NCBI GenBank assembly: GCA_964017235.1
Contig: OZ024935.1
Location: 90,643,207 to 90,707,206, forward strand
Direction: 5' to 3'
Length of the DNA stretch: 64,000 nucleotides
Source of the DNA: Sabellastarte sp. h YS-2021
Lineage: Eukaryota > Annelida > Polychaeta > Sabellida > Sabellidae
Shown here: piece after piece, positions 12,247-23,299 of the stretch
Position numbering within the stretch: the first letter of the stretch is position 1
Layout: each line of letters opens with the position of its first letter
Notes under the pieces: generated by a model
What the model saw: the letters and a program-made list of their open reading frames with translations, nothing else
The model's database searches: none
Told to the model about the DNA's origin: nothing
Translations under genes and position numbers: made by a program

Positions 12247-12998
12247 TGGAAAATCTGCTACTGACCCTGCCCTATCCCACCAGCATGAAACCGTACCGAT
12301 TCCGGGACGCCGAAAAAAATTGCGTTCTAGCATATCCCCAATCGAATAGGCCCACTAACAGGACGTTACTTTCATGACAATAAAATATGGCAGTTCTTGG
12401 GAAAGAAACCACTAAAGAAGTGCAAAAAGATACAAAAAATATGTTTATAATTTTATAGTTTTATAATTTCTCCAGATATGAGGTTTGTTTCCAATATTTT
12501 TTGTTAGCTCACAACATTATATACTGATATTCAAAAAGATATTCAAAAATTGTTGTCACAGTGTTCAAGTGAATTGGTCTGTCTCGATACCGGTGTTACC
12601 GACCCTACCCTGGTTATGTGCTCACAGCATACAACTGTGATATATGCAGAAGTAGTTTATGGGACTCCCAAGACACTATCTAAGCTTTCCTGAAGCTTAA
12701 CTGTTTGGACAAAATATTCATAAGTTCTTTGTGATGTTTGATATATAGTTAGCTACTGCTTTGAGGTTTTTAAAACAAATTATAGGGGTTTATTATTTTA
12801 AAACATCCCTAAATTGAGCAAAGAAGGAAATCTAAAACTATTCAACAAAAATAAATTGAATTATGTTCAATATATTCTTGTTTGAACACATGTTTCAAAA
12901 CATAGACTCCAAGGTTTAGTAGATTTCAATGTGAAGTTTTTGATTGGTTTATGTTAATCTCTGATCAGATGGGCTAAATATACATATTAGATACTGTA
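12247..12998. other. No gene; possible decayed TIR remnant
   Basis: A CpG-containing patch at 12255-12360 ('gaccctgccctatcccacc', 'accgattccggg') has partial inverted resemblance to 12585-12615 ('ataccggtgttaccgaccct'). Too weak to call an element. Confidence 0.3.
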
Positions 12999-12999
12999 T

Positions 13000-13135
13000 A
13001 TAATGAACCAATATATAGTAGACTCTGTACAATAGAACCAGTATACAGTAAACTCTGTACAAGCAGAACTGGTATAGAGTAGATTCTGCATCAGAGGAAC
13101 CAGTGCACAGTACACAGTAGACTCTATACAAATAC
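13000..13135. repeat. Short minisatellite, about 36-bp unit
   Basis: Three to four diverged units around 'agtagactctgtacaa' and 'gaaccagtatacag'. Related words ('ccagtatacag') occur at about 74-84. Confidence 0.7.
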
Positions 13136-13466
13136 ACTGTCACCTGGTATGACTTAAAATTATGTATATGTGAAGCCAGTTACAAGGACTGACCTTAGCT
13201 CCCAACATCAGAAAATACTGTATTTTTGTTGTATCAGTGGACACTAGCTATATTAAAAACAAATGCTCTGGATATTGAACATTTTAATATCACAGGGTCC
13301 ATTGTGATTTACACCTGAACCTCATTATGAAAATAGTGGCATAATTTCTTGGTGGCTTGGTGATAGAAGTGGAATGGATACAATAACATTTTTACATGAC
13401 CATCAATTTCTGAACAGTAGTACATTGTAAAACATGCTTTTCTTTATCATTTCTTTTTTGCTATAG

Positions 13467-13575
13467 AAACAAGAAGACTGGGATCTAGTGGCCCCAGTAG
13501 GCTCTAATAGGTCAGTTATGACTCATCCTGAAGTGGCCTATTACAAGTACCATAAATTGATTAAATATTACCCAG
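13467..13575 (+). CDS. Coding exon of a plus-strand gene, penultimate
   Basis: Strong acceptor 'tttcttttttgctatag' ending at 13466, phase-0 start, 36 codons plus one base, then a donor CCCAG|GTTAAT at 13576. The peptide starts KQEDWDLVAPVGSNRSVMTH and continues PEVAYYKYHKLIKYYP; both look like genuine protein. The single trailing base fits the two-base start of the exon at 15590. The protein family is not recognised. No exon upstream in the window was identified with confidence, so the 5' part may lie to the left or in repeat-filled sequence. The frame runs on to TAA right after the donor, so a stop there is the alternative. Confidence 0.55.
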
Positions 13576-15589
13576 GTTAATATTCACTAACACTTTTGTT
13601 CTTAGAATTCTTGCTGTTGTTGTTGTTTGTGTGTTTCCTCACAATTTTTTTCATGGGTACGAGTATTTTTTTAATTTTATTTTTTGGATTTTTTTAGAGA
13701 GAACAAAAATAAATTTATAGAATAACTATGTACCAAACATGTCAAAATGTGTTCAGATGTAAGCTTTCGCTACACTGAACATAACGGTGAAAACATTCTC
13801 AAAATCAGACCAGAAATAAGGACATTCTAGCCACTTTGACTGGAGTTGTAAGGTGTATTCCGACCATAGCTATGGATCAAGTAAAAGATGTAAAAAAAAT
13901 TTCAAAATGACAATACAATTGTATACACTGGTATCATATAATCATGTGGTTGTATAGACAAGATATGCCACACATTTAGGTTCCAACATTCTTACGGGAT
14001 TGGATTGGCTAATATCATATTGTTGTTATTTCGCAAAGGCCTTTAGGTAATTTTTCCATGAATGTTACCCATGATCAATGTACAATGTGATTTAATGAAT
14101 AGATGTAGTCTAAGTTTGTGGACAATTTTATTTTACAAATCAGCATAAAAACTCTCAAATTACACTTAATATTATCGCAGATTTCTATTGGCTGTTTACC
14201 ATTTACAAATACGGAAATAGCTGCTTTCACTAGATATGGAGATAATAGATATTCTGTTCAGTGATCTACAAATCACAGACATGGAAACATACACTAATGA
14301 CATATATTCACAAACATGATCTGATACATATTAGCTTGTATTTTGTATTGAATTGTATTAAAATAAGTTCCCCACTGGTACACATAGACAAGGTCTGTCC
14401 TAAAAGTTCTAACAATTTTATCAAATCGGATCAGTTCAATGTACATAGGCCTTAAGTGTCTGTTCCTATGTATGAAATCTGCTATATGTGACTGGAATAT
14501 TTTCCTCTCATGGTGCAAGGTGCTCCCATAAATCAGAATGAAATCCACTCTTGTTTCCACTGGGACTGAAGAATCTCTTTTTAAAATAATGTTGCCTTTA
14601 TTTGGTCAACATTTATTGAAACCCTCCAAGCTTATTACTATTAAATTCTCTCCCACAAACATTGTGCATTTTGAAACCCTAAAGTTTATTTGCAAATTGC
14701 TAGCGTGGAAAGATGCAGATTGTCCACACACAAATAGGGATTCAATACACAGTGCAGTCAGGTGTCAGAAAACAATACTCACGGCAATTGGCTTTCTACA
14801 ATTTCACAGCCTTTCACATCTGCCAAGGTAATACCGTAAACTTCTGAAACATTGACTTAATGTCTGCCTCAAATAATTTCCTGGTGCAAAAGTAACCTTG
14901 ATAGCCACTTTTATCACAATATATATAATTCTATAATTATATATGCTATATATATTCCAAGTAGACACCTGGTTACAATTAATGACTGGTCCATATTCAC
15001 TAACATTTCCTAGTGGTGGCATCATTTATAGAAATCAAAACCGGTTACCGGGGCTTTGAAACAAAATGAAATCCGGTATTTCTATCCTTGTTCTGTGCAT
15101 GGAAAATTATTCGCAGGCATACATGAGTGATACCTTGTAAATGGAAGTGGCTTTCCCAAGATATTATTATGTACATAAAAACGATTTTTGCTCAATGTAA
15201 AGTAAAAATGTGACACATTTTACAAAATATGTTTATTTTTTGTCGTTTTGATGAAGCATCAGCCATTAGAAAGCCTAAAATAATAATATCTTCAATAACC
15301 TGTTCCCAAATATTCTTCATGGATTTTGTTATTTTTCTACAATAACGAAACGATATTCCGCATACTGAAAAACTGTTAACAACCCCAGAAATTTCTACAA
15401 ATACATGTCACATAAGAATCTTTTAATTCCTGAAGCATTTTAAAATACTCAAAATGACATTTATACAACAGGTGTGCAGAATTATTATTTTACTTGTTGA
15501 TGTGCGCAAATATGTGGTTTGTCTTAAAATCTATTTACAATACTTTTATTGAAATTTTTATAAGTTTTTATTCTTAAATTATTTTTCAG
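13576..15589. other. Putative intron of the plus-strand gene
   Basis: AT-rich with no repeat array. A 39-bp minus-strand stretch near 14779-14818 has splice-like edges but cannot be supported because it would be interleaved with plus-strand exons. Confidence 0.35.
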
Positions 15590-15681
15590 AAAACAAGTGT
15601 ACTCTGAGAAAATTGTTACAACAAAAGTATTATAAGAGAATGGACTTGGTCTTCCAGAGATTTAACATAATAAAAGCCTAG
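15590..15681 (+). CDS. Terminal coding exon of the plus-strand gene
   Basis: Acceptor 'ttcttaaattatttttcag' ends at 15589. The exon starts with two bases that complete the codon left open by 13575 (giving Glu), then reads NKCTLRKLLQQKYYKRMDLV and FQRFNIIKA to TAG at 15679-15681. Joined to the upstream exon, the C-terminus is Lys/Arg/Tyr-rich and probably helical. ATTAAA at 15814-15819 is a possible polyadenylation signal. The phase match and two good splice signals are the evidence. A chance match is possible because the exon is only 29 codons. The product is unknown. Confidence 0.5.
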
Positions 15682-18255
15682 GCTATATTTTGGGAAAATA
15701 TGGTAGATGTGACTGAGATTTCTTTTCTGAATTAATTGAATGGAACAAAGGTGTCTTAATCTGAAATTTGCATGAGTCTAACTGCTGGCTTCTATTCTCT
15801 AGTTCAATATAACATTAAATCAAGAGGGCTCTGCCAAAGTCTCCAAGGAATTTATGAGCAGCCCCTTCACCTAACCTTTCTATAGCTCAAATCAATGTTA
15901 GTCTTTCTAAAACTCAATTTGGAATTAAATAGAATATGTTCCAATGAATTATGGTTTTATTTATCTTTTTATTGTCATGGAAATTGTATCAACAAAAATA
16001 AGTGCAACACAGGTTGATTAATACACTTGATACATGATGTATAGTTAGCAAGATGGAGACTGTTTTTTCTTTATATAAGCTAGAAATCAACCCAAACATA
16101 GTGTATTCACATATTGGAATTATATACAAGGACCAATTGTAAAAATTTTAGTGATAATATAATCCGCAGTGGCTTTCCTTTAAGTGACCAGAAGCCGATT
16201 TTAACATGGTGTCCATGGCGGCCATCTTTCTTTATGCAATGGGTTCAAATCCAATAGCAAGGAGGCTTTCAATATAATAAGCCTGCGTATGTGAATTGGT
16301 GTTGATATCTGCAATGGTTTTATTTTGGACGGGTTGAAACTGTTTTCAAAGAAAACGGCTATGGTAAGCACTCATCAACTATAAATGGATAAAAAATCAA
16401 TACAAGGAAGGCTTTTGATACAACAGTTATAAAACGCTTCAGGTTTGGTAACCGAGCATGACTCCAATAAGAAATATTCACTTGCACTTGTTGCGTATAA
16501 ATTAGGATGAATGTTATGCCATACAAAAAAGGCACTGATATTAATGATATTAGTACAACATATATTGGTACTTACAAAAAAAAACCCGAACTTTTCAATT
16601 AACCTTTTACAGTGCTTTATGGGAAATATTATAATTTATGCTGGAAAACATAACCCTGAATTGGCACATGATCAGTCAACACAATGATTGTCAACCAAAA
16701 TTACTTTGTTCAGAAATCTTTATCGCCTAGAGTTCGAATTTATTATTTGCATCTAATTTTTTCGAGCCAGAAAGTATGCAACAAGTTACAAAGCAAAGCT
16801 ACTTGTAAAACTTGGAGATGATAACTGTACAAAAATACATGTGCCCCAAAATGGTGATGGTATAAAGTAATACTTTTATATGATAAAGTGTGTCTACTCA
16901 CAAATGGAGACCATGCAGTGTGGGTTAACAACCAAGGAAAATGAAACTTACAATTTGCAACACACATATGAACACACACATATATATAACACTCCCTGCT
17001 TCCACTCTTTATGAAGAAAATAAATCCTTAAGAGAAATCCTTTACAAGTCAAAACCATATCATTATGTTACCACACATTTTATACAAGTCTCCAATAATA
17101 AAAACTCAAAGTCTACTGTTGAGTCAGTGAGGTTTGTCAAATCCTATCTATAAAGTATCAATGACCAGAAATACTTATCCTTAAGAAAAATGGAACAAGT
17201 ACTGACAACAGTAATGCATAATTCTACTATGTCAAAAATGAAAAAGCTTTAAATCAAAGCTTTAACTCACTACACTGAACAACAAACTTTACTAGTTGGC
17301 AGTGACAATCTGTCGTGAGAAGTTTAAAGTTTTCCACCAGATGAAATTAATGCTTAGAAATATACTACATTTAACTTATATCACAGAACATAAAGTACCA
17401 GTACTCAGAATAAAACACTCTCAATACCACAGACTATAGAAACTGCTACAAAACATAACAGCCTACATATAAATTTATATAAATAGATTGAAGAACTACA
17501 GCATGGAAGAACAAAGATCAATATTTTAGAAGCTAACATATTTAGACCACAGGGGAAAAGCCGGCAATGGGTCACATGACTGTGAGACTTCAGACTTAAA
17601 TTCAAAACATGTCCAACATTTACATATACTGGCCTTGATATTAGGCCCCCAGAAAAATACAGTTAATATTTAGTCTAGTTTATAACTTAAGAACCTTCCA
17701 ATCAATATCCACAGGATTTGTTCCCACATATAACAAAGATAGTGATTCCATGGACATGATTGGTGATTTATGATTTAGAAAAGTAATTTTGTGTGTCCCT
17801 GAAGAATTATGTCAGCCTTCATTGCTCTCTACAATGGCCATTGCTGATATAACCAAATAGTTATAAGAGTTAGAGATGGCCGGTTATGAGAATGAAAAGT
17901 ATGACAAGTATTCAGAAAAAAAATGACCCGAAGCTTAAGTAACCTTAATTTTAGTGTACACCAAATAGATGTAAAAAGTAGTGGATATATTATGAATAAA
18001 TTTATGAGAACGAAAATGTGAAAAAATAAAACAAATATATATATAAAGTAACCAAATTGTACCTAAAGAAAGGCTTTAAATGGAGTCAATTTATCCCGAA
18101 AGGACATACTGCATATTCATAATGATGGTAACACAATATTGGGAGGTGGGAGCTTACGAAATACGCCTTTTGGACCATGGGGACATTCAGATTAATTATG
18201 AATAAATGCAATTTTTCTTTCACTTTCACAGCCACAAAACATTTTAAAAATAGCA
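15682..18255. other. Gap between two convergent genes; no feature seen
   Basis: AT-rich. 'tcaagagggctctgcc' at 15819 resembles the ACAAGAG element starts seen at 52126, 57424 and 57684, but no matching end was found. 'atggcggccatctttc' at 16216 is an isolated copy of the GCCGCCAT-type motif. Confidence 0.35.
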
Positions 18256-18410
18256 TCATAGATCCCCATAACCCCACAGCCTGGGGAAATAGTTTTCAAC
18301 ACCATGACATATAGAAGTAGTGAAACAGTACAAAGACCGGGATACTTTTAGTGCAGTGTCACTTCTATAAAGGTCTAAATAATGTTTAAGTACTAGAGAA
18401 AATAACACAT
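18256..18410 (-). CDS. Terminal coding exon of the large minus-strand gene
   Basis: On the minus strand a near-ideal acceptor ('acattttctttctcttag') precedes the exon, which starts with two bases that complete the single base left by the exon 20448-20269. It then runs 50 codons (VLFSLVLKHYLDLYRSDTAL, later SICHGVENYFPRLWGYGDL) to TGA at 18258-18256. Fifty codons without a stop at this base composition is uncommon. A second acceptor-like site inside ('ctatttccccag') opens another frame, so an alternative end is possible. No clear AATAAA was seen just downstream. Family unknown. Confidence 0.5.
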
Positions 18411-18659
18411 CTAAGAGAAAGAAAATGTATGTAAAGATAAAGTACGAAAACAAGACAATTCAACAGCAAGATGACAGCATTAATCAGTAAACTAAAAAAT
18501 ATGAAGCTGTAAAATTTATTAATTGGAGAATAGCTGTCAATAGAAATAGCATAATTTTGTTAAAATGCATATAATAATTAACAGTTGCAGCAATCCATAT
18601 ATCTTTGTCATAAGAGAAAGATGTCTCAAATATGGCAGATGAACACACTTTGGCAGAGC

Positions 18660-19262
18660 AAAAAGGTCACACCATGACACACACATACATTTACATACAC
18701 CTCCTAACCAATGTCCCTACCAAGTGACAACCTTTTACACCTCATGGAATCCAAGAAGTAGCCCAGACAAGATATTAAAACTCATGGTCACTATGACAAG
18801 GTCAAAGGTCAAATCAAGGTCACAGAATGATGTTGCACACCTACACACCTTAACCAATGTCCCAACCAAGTATCAACTTACTACACCTTATGGTTTCCGA
18901 TATATAGCAAGGACAATATTTTATAGGACAAGGTCACTAGGTCAAGGTCAAACGTCAAATCAAGGTCACACCATGACATTGCACACCTACACCCCCTAAC
19001 CAATGTCCCTACCAAGTGTCAACTTCCTACACCTTACGGTTTCCGAGATATAGCAAGGACAATATTTTATAGGTCAAGGTCACTATGGCAAGGTCAAAGG
19101 TCAAATCGAGGTCACACCATGATGTTGCACACCTACAACCCGTAACCAATGTCCCTACCAAGTATCAACTTCCTACACCTTACAGTTTCTGAGATACAGC
19201 CTTGACAAACTTTTCCTGCCGCCCGCCCGCCCACCCGCCCATCCGGACACCATGGGTGAAAA
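18660..19262 (+). repeat. 146-bp tandem array rich in AAGGTCA, about 4 units
   Basis: 'ccaatgtccc' recurs at 18708, 18854, 19000 and 19146, an exact 146-bp step. Each unit contains repeated 'caaggtca' and 'aaaggtca' words. The array ends in a GC-rich tail ('gcccgcccgcccacccgccc') and a short CACC-atg-GGTG hairpin near 19250, the same tail layout as the other array-bearing elements. Confidence 0.9.
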
Positions 19263-19850
19263 CAATACCCCAACAGCCCTTAAGAGCTTTGGGTAAACAC
19301 TGAATATGTGACATCCAAAAGCATCATTTAATAGCAATTTTTCTGTGTTTTCCACGTTTTACAATTTAGCAGAAAGGCTAGCCAGTGTTTAGATCACTGC
19401 CAATAATCCAATGATTTTTTGAGTCTTACTACACATTCCCACATGACTATTTCCCACATAACCTGTATTTCACAACAATCATATGATTCTGCTCATAAGA
19501 CCATTAAATCAGGATCTAAAATAATATTTACAACAATGTATGTGGCTATATATATCATTTGGCAATGTTTACAGACAAAAATGTAGACATATAAACCTGG
19601 TAACAAGTTCCCACATGAGCACTGTGTCAGCTGACTCACATGTCAATGACACTGGCTTAGTGTAACAATAATATACTCAGTAGTCAGTACAAATAAGAAG
19701 TGCATCATTAGACAGGGATGATATAAATTTCTTACCCATACTTACCACATAGAATTATTTTTATCAAAATACTTACTAATTGGCCAGGAAGACTTAATAT
19801 AAAAGAATTCTTCAAATTAAAACTAGAGTATTGCTTCACAAGAGAAAAAG
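19263..19850. other. No feature seen
   Basis: AT-rich DNA between two array-bearing elements, without ORF or repeat support. Confidence 0.4.
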
Positions 19851-19852
19851 AA

Positions 19853-20110
19853 ATGGCCGCCCAAAATGACGGGAAAACTATTTTTGGGAAAAGTCGCCAG
19901 ATGACTTTGCAGATACCCAGGGGTCAAAAATGTCACCAAAATCGATCCACCTCACACTGTTTCCGAGATAAAAGCGTTATTGCATTTTACCCAGAATTTC
20001 AAGATGGCTGCCAAAATAGCATAAAACGATTTTTGAGAAAAGTCGCCAGGTGACCCTGCGGGTACCCCGGGGGTCAAACATTTCTGTTCCCCCTCTCCCC
20101 TGAATACAAA
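19853..20110 (+). repeat. About 150-bp tandem repeat, relative of the 169-bp family
   Basis: Two units start at 'atggccgcccaaaatg' (19853) and 'atggctgccaaaatagc' (20004). Each has '...aaaagtcgccag.tgac', 'gggtcaaa' and 'ccgagataaaagc', paralleling the order of words in the 169-bp arrays (GGCCGCC, gggtcgaaa, gagataagc). Confidence 0.7.
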
Positions 20111-20134
20111 TAAGTGTCTCTTCTGGGACACTTA
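20111..20134 (+). other. Terminal hairpin, 8-bp stem
   Basis: TAAGTGTC pairs with GACACTTA around an 8-nt loop directly after the repeat units and a C-rich tail. This is the position of the terminal stem-loop in the element ending at 3377. Confidence 0.55.
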
Positions 20135-20268
20135 ATGATGTTTTGTAAAACCAGTTTCCACATTTTTTTTTGATTGAATCAGACAGGTCTTAACATCATG
20201 GAAGTAGCCTTTAAAGACTGACTAGTTACAAATTTCCAGGAAGAAATGTTCTATTACAGATTCCTTAC

Positions 20269-20448
20269 CTTTGCCAGTACTTGTAGTTCTACTGAGTTCT
20301 CTCCTGACAGGTGTGTTCTGTCGACTCAGCGTGGGCATGTTGTGATGTGTGGGGGAGTTAGGAGAGTGGTGACCATGGACTATGTCTAATGTCTGTCCGT
20401 TAGTATTCACATTCAGAGTATAACTTTTGGCCTTCATGGTGAGGGGTA
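20269..20448 (-). CDS. Coding exon of the large minus-strand gene
   Basis: Minus-strand exon between an acceptor ('ctctggacattcaaag') and a strong donor (GCAAAG|GTAAGG). It is 180 bp: two bases, 59 codons, one base. The start phase fits the single base left by the exon ending at 31381, and the end phase fits the exon at 18410. The peptide includes PLTMKAKSYTLNVNTNGQTL and a His/Pro/Ser-rich stretch with SRQNTPVRRELSRTTSTGK. Basic residues ahead of Ser/Thr suggest phosphorylation sites in a disordered tail (inference). Family not recognised. Confidence 0.7.
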
Positions 20449-23150
20449 CTTTGAATGTCCAGAGCTCTTGACTTATAAGTTTTGCTTTGATCAATGTTTC
20501 CAAAACTTTCCTCGGGTATAATTTCAAAAACTTTTAGACTTTTTTATTGTTTGTATTTTCTCTTGGTAAATCTTATCGAGTTCTTTATATCCAGCAACTT
20601 TCAATTTGAAGTCCTATATTTATTAGCATCCTCAAAACTTTCCCCTGGTGGAATTCGATCTAAATGTTATTGTTCTATATTATTTATATTTTTATATCTT
20701 AAAATGTGGGTTCTTACTTTCCACAACAATTTAAAGTCATATTTTTTTTAACAGTGTTGTAGACATTTCAATCTAAAATTTCATTTTTATATGTTTACTG
20801 ATGTCTTTAAAAGTTTGCTCAAGTATGTTAACAGCCTGTTACGCTGTCAAAAGATATATAGTCTTTATAATGTGGATTCTAAGAGATATCCAGAAATTTT
20901 CAATCAAAAATCCTATTTTATTGCTATTTCAATACTTTTCCTTGGTCAATAACTGACTGTAACAAGTTTCCATTCTTACAAAAGTCATATGGCTATGACA
21001 AACAATTATTTCATCCTTTTTTCTTCAATGTTTGAATTAAATCTCTTGTCTCTATCTGACATTTATGGTAATGAAAATGTAAGTTATATAATATATATAT
21101 ACACTTCCTAACAGTGATGTTTTGGGATTTTCTTGACACTTGAAATAGTTCACATGACATTTATTTATCTCTGCTTGTTGGTTTCCATTCAAAATTTCTA
21201 CTATTTACTTAGATTCCAGTACATTCTTATACAAGATATTTTTTTGTATCAGTTGAAGCTATATACTAGTAAAACCCATTATGAAATCTTAAACTAGTGG
21301 CAACTGGCAATCCCTGAGAAACGTATCTCTTTTTATAAACATGTCCTTCATATGCTATGAATTTTTAATCAGATGTCTTATTGCAGTCTCATACCATTTG
21401 GTTCCTTTCACTGTTTATGCATGACACATTTTTCAGTCTGTTCTATTTGTATCACCCTTCACGGATATTGTAATTTATAACTGCTGCAATAAATTCTCAC
21501 AAATATAAAATGCCACAATAAATGTTTGCCATTTCAAATCACTTGCTACATTTATCCACAAAAATCAGGTCACTGCAACTTGTTTATAAAAGTATCAAAT
21601 GATCAAACAATCACCACTTAAATAATCAATATACATCCCAACACATTTCTCTTTTGAGAAAAAACTGATTTTGTCCAATAATTCTGGTCTGCTTCCGTTT
21701 CTAACTTAGACTGAACATATGAAAACAGAAAATTATTACATGTTATCCGCTTTAGTAATGGTTAGACAGACTAATACAATTATTGCCCGGATATCACTCG
21801 AGCAATAAAATTGTCACCAAAGGTTTGTTACCTGTGCTGCTGAGCCAGTCAAGTTTGTCACATGAAATTTTTTTTTTTGGACAATTTAAAACTTTTTCAA
21901 ATTACTTTCAGTGACTAGAATTATAAATTATTGCTCAAAATACTTACAGGTATTCCATTTGTTTAACTATATATATATATATATAATATATATTGCTCCT
22001 CATAATTGGTACTTTTAGGGCTAACGACCAATTTCACTAAGCTGAGTTAGAGTAATAATAGTATTGAATTTTGTTATATTCCAGTTTATTATATTCATGT
22101 ATAGTATGTTTTATCTCATTTTTATTCCATCTTTCTCTGAATCTGTTAGATGATAAAAAATAAACTCACACTAAAATAACCCAAATTATTGTGAAATAAT
22201 ATTACAAACTAATAGCCAAACAAACTTCCCACAATTGTCTTTAAAATGGTGACAACAAAACAATAGAAAACCAGAGAGTAATAAAATTCATCAATATTCC
22301 CTCTGTCACCTATTTGAACACAATCAGGAGCTAGGTCACTCGCCCAATATGCAGTTCTGGATGCTGATACAAAGCATACAATGAACTCACTCTGCGACAA
22401 TGCACTATTAGTCAGGCTACTCCAGTCAAACCCCTGGAATATAAATGTCCTTGTTTTTTGTTTAACAATACTGTGAGCAGGGAATGTAAAATGCTCAACC
22501 CTGAAAGTTTTATTAAATGTTAAAATATATATTGTAGACTATTGAATATTTTTAAATGCTAGTACATCTGTTTCTGCTGAAATATAGACAGCATTCCCAA
22601 CACTAAAAACATATCCTGAATACTTAACAGAAATAAGTAAATGGCAGTAAATATTGAGTGGTTTATCAAAGGGCTATATATGCCACGGTAATAATTGTTT
22701 TCAATGCAGTCATTTGATGCCTAATGGGGAGGGAAGCTTTTCAATTCTGAAAACAAGTGATGTAAAGAATTATTACCAGTTATTACATTTACAAAAATCC
22801 TGTTGTTCTATTTTCCTATATTCATTTGAATTCACCACTTGGATTCTAGGTGTATGTTTCCAAGTTTCCGAAATGTAATCTGCAATTATGGCAATTTATG
22901 ATGTTTCAAAAGACAAATTTGAATATATACACCCCTTGCGCCAGCAAAGGACACATTAGAACAGGTTCTCAGTGGATCCTACAAGTTAACTCAAATCCAC
23001 GACCAAATAAAGTAAGAAGGAAGTAATAAAATATCAAACTTGTCACTTGGCCAGTCAGGCCTCGAACCATATGAACGACGAAAAGAATGCCAAAAATATG
23101 AATAAATGTTCAACATATATTGACAGTAGTTTAGAGGGCAGGGCGGATTA
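20449..23150. other. Intron of the minus-strand gene, mostly unique AT-rich DNA
   Basis: Contains an (AT)n tract at about 21968-21992. A possible 43-bp cassette exon lies at 22391-22433 on the minus strand: acceptor 'catttatattccag', donor GCAGA|GTGAGT, frame GFDWSSLTNSALSQ. Its phase-0 start does not fit the upstream exon, so it is not called separately. Confidence 0.4.
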
Positions 23151-23156
23151 GAGGGC

Positions 23157-23290
23157 AGGGCCCGTATTCACAAAAGGGATCAATCTCAAGTTGAGCCAAA
23201 AATCAGCTCACAAAGTTCACAGCTGTTTATACTACGTTTGAGCTGATTTTTGGTTCAACTCGATCTTGATTCCTTTTGTGAATATGACCC
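23157..23290. mobile_element. Fold-back MITE
   Basis: Nearly its whole length forms a stem: 'cgtattcacaaaaggg...gccaaaaatcagctca' pairs with 'tgagctgatttttgg...ccttttgtgaatatg' around a loop of about 30 nt. Outer bases are GGGCCC and GACCCC. No clear target duplication. Confidence 0.7.
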
Positions 23291-23299
23291 CAGTATTCT

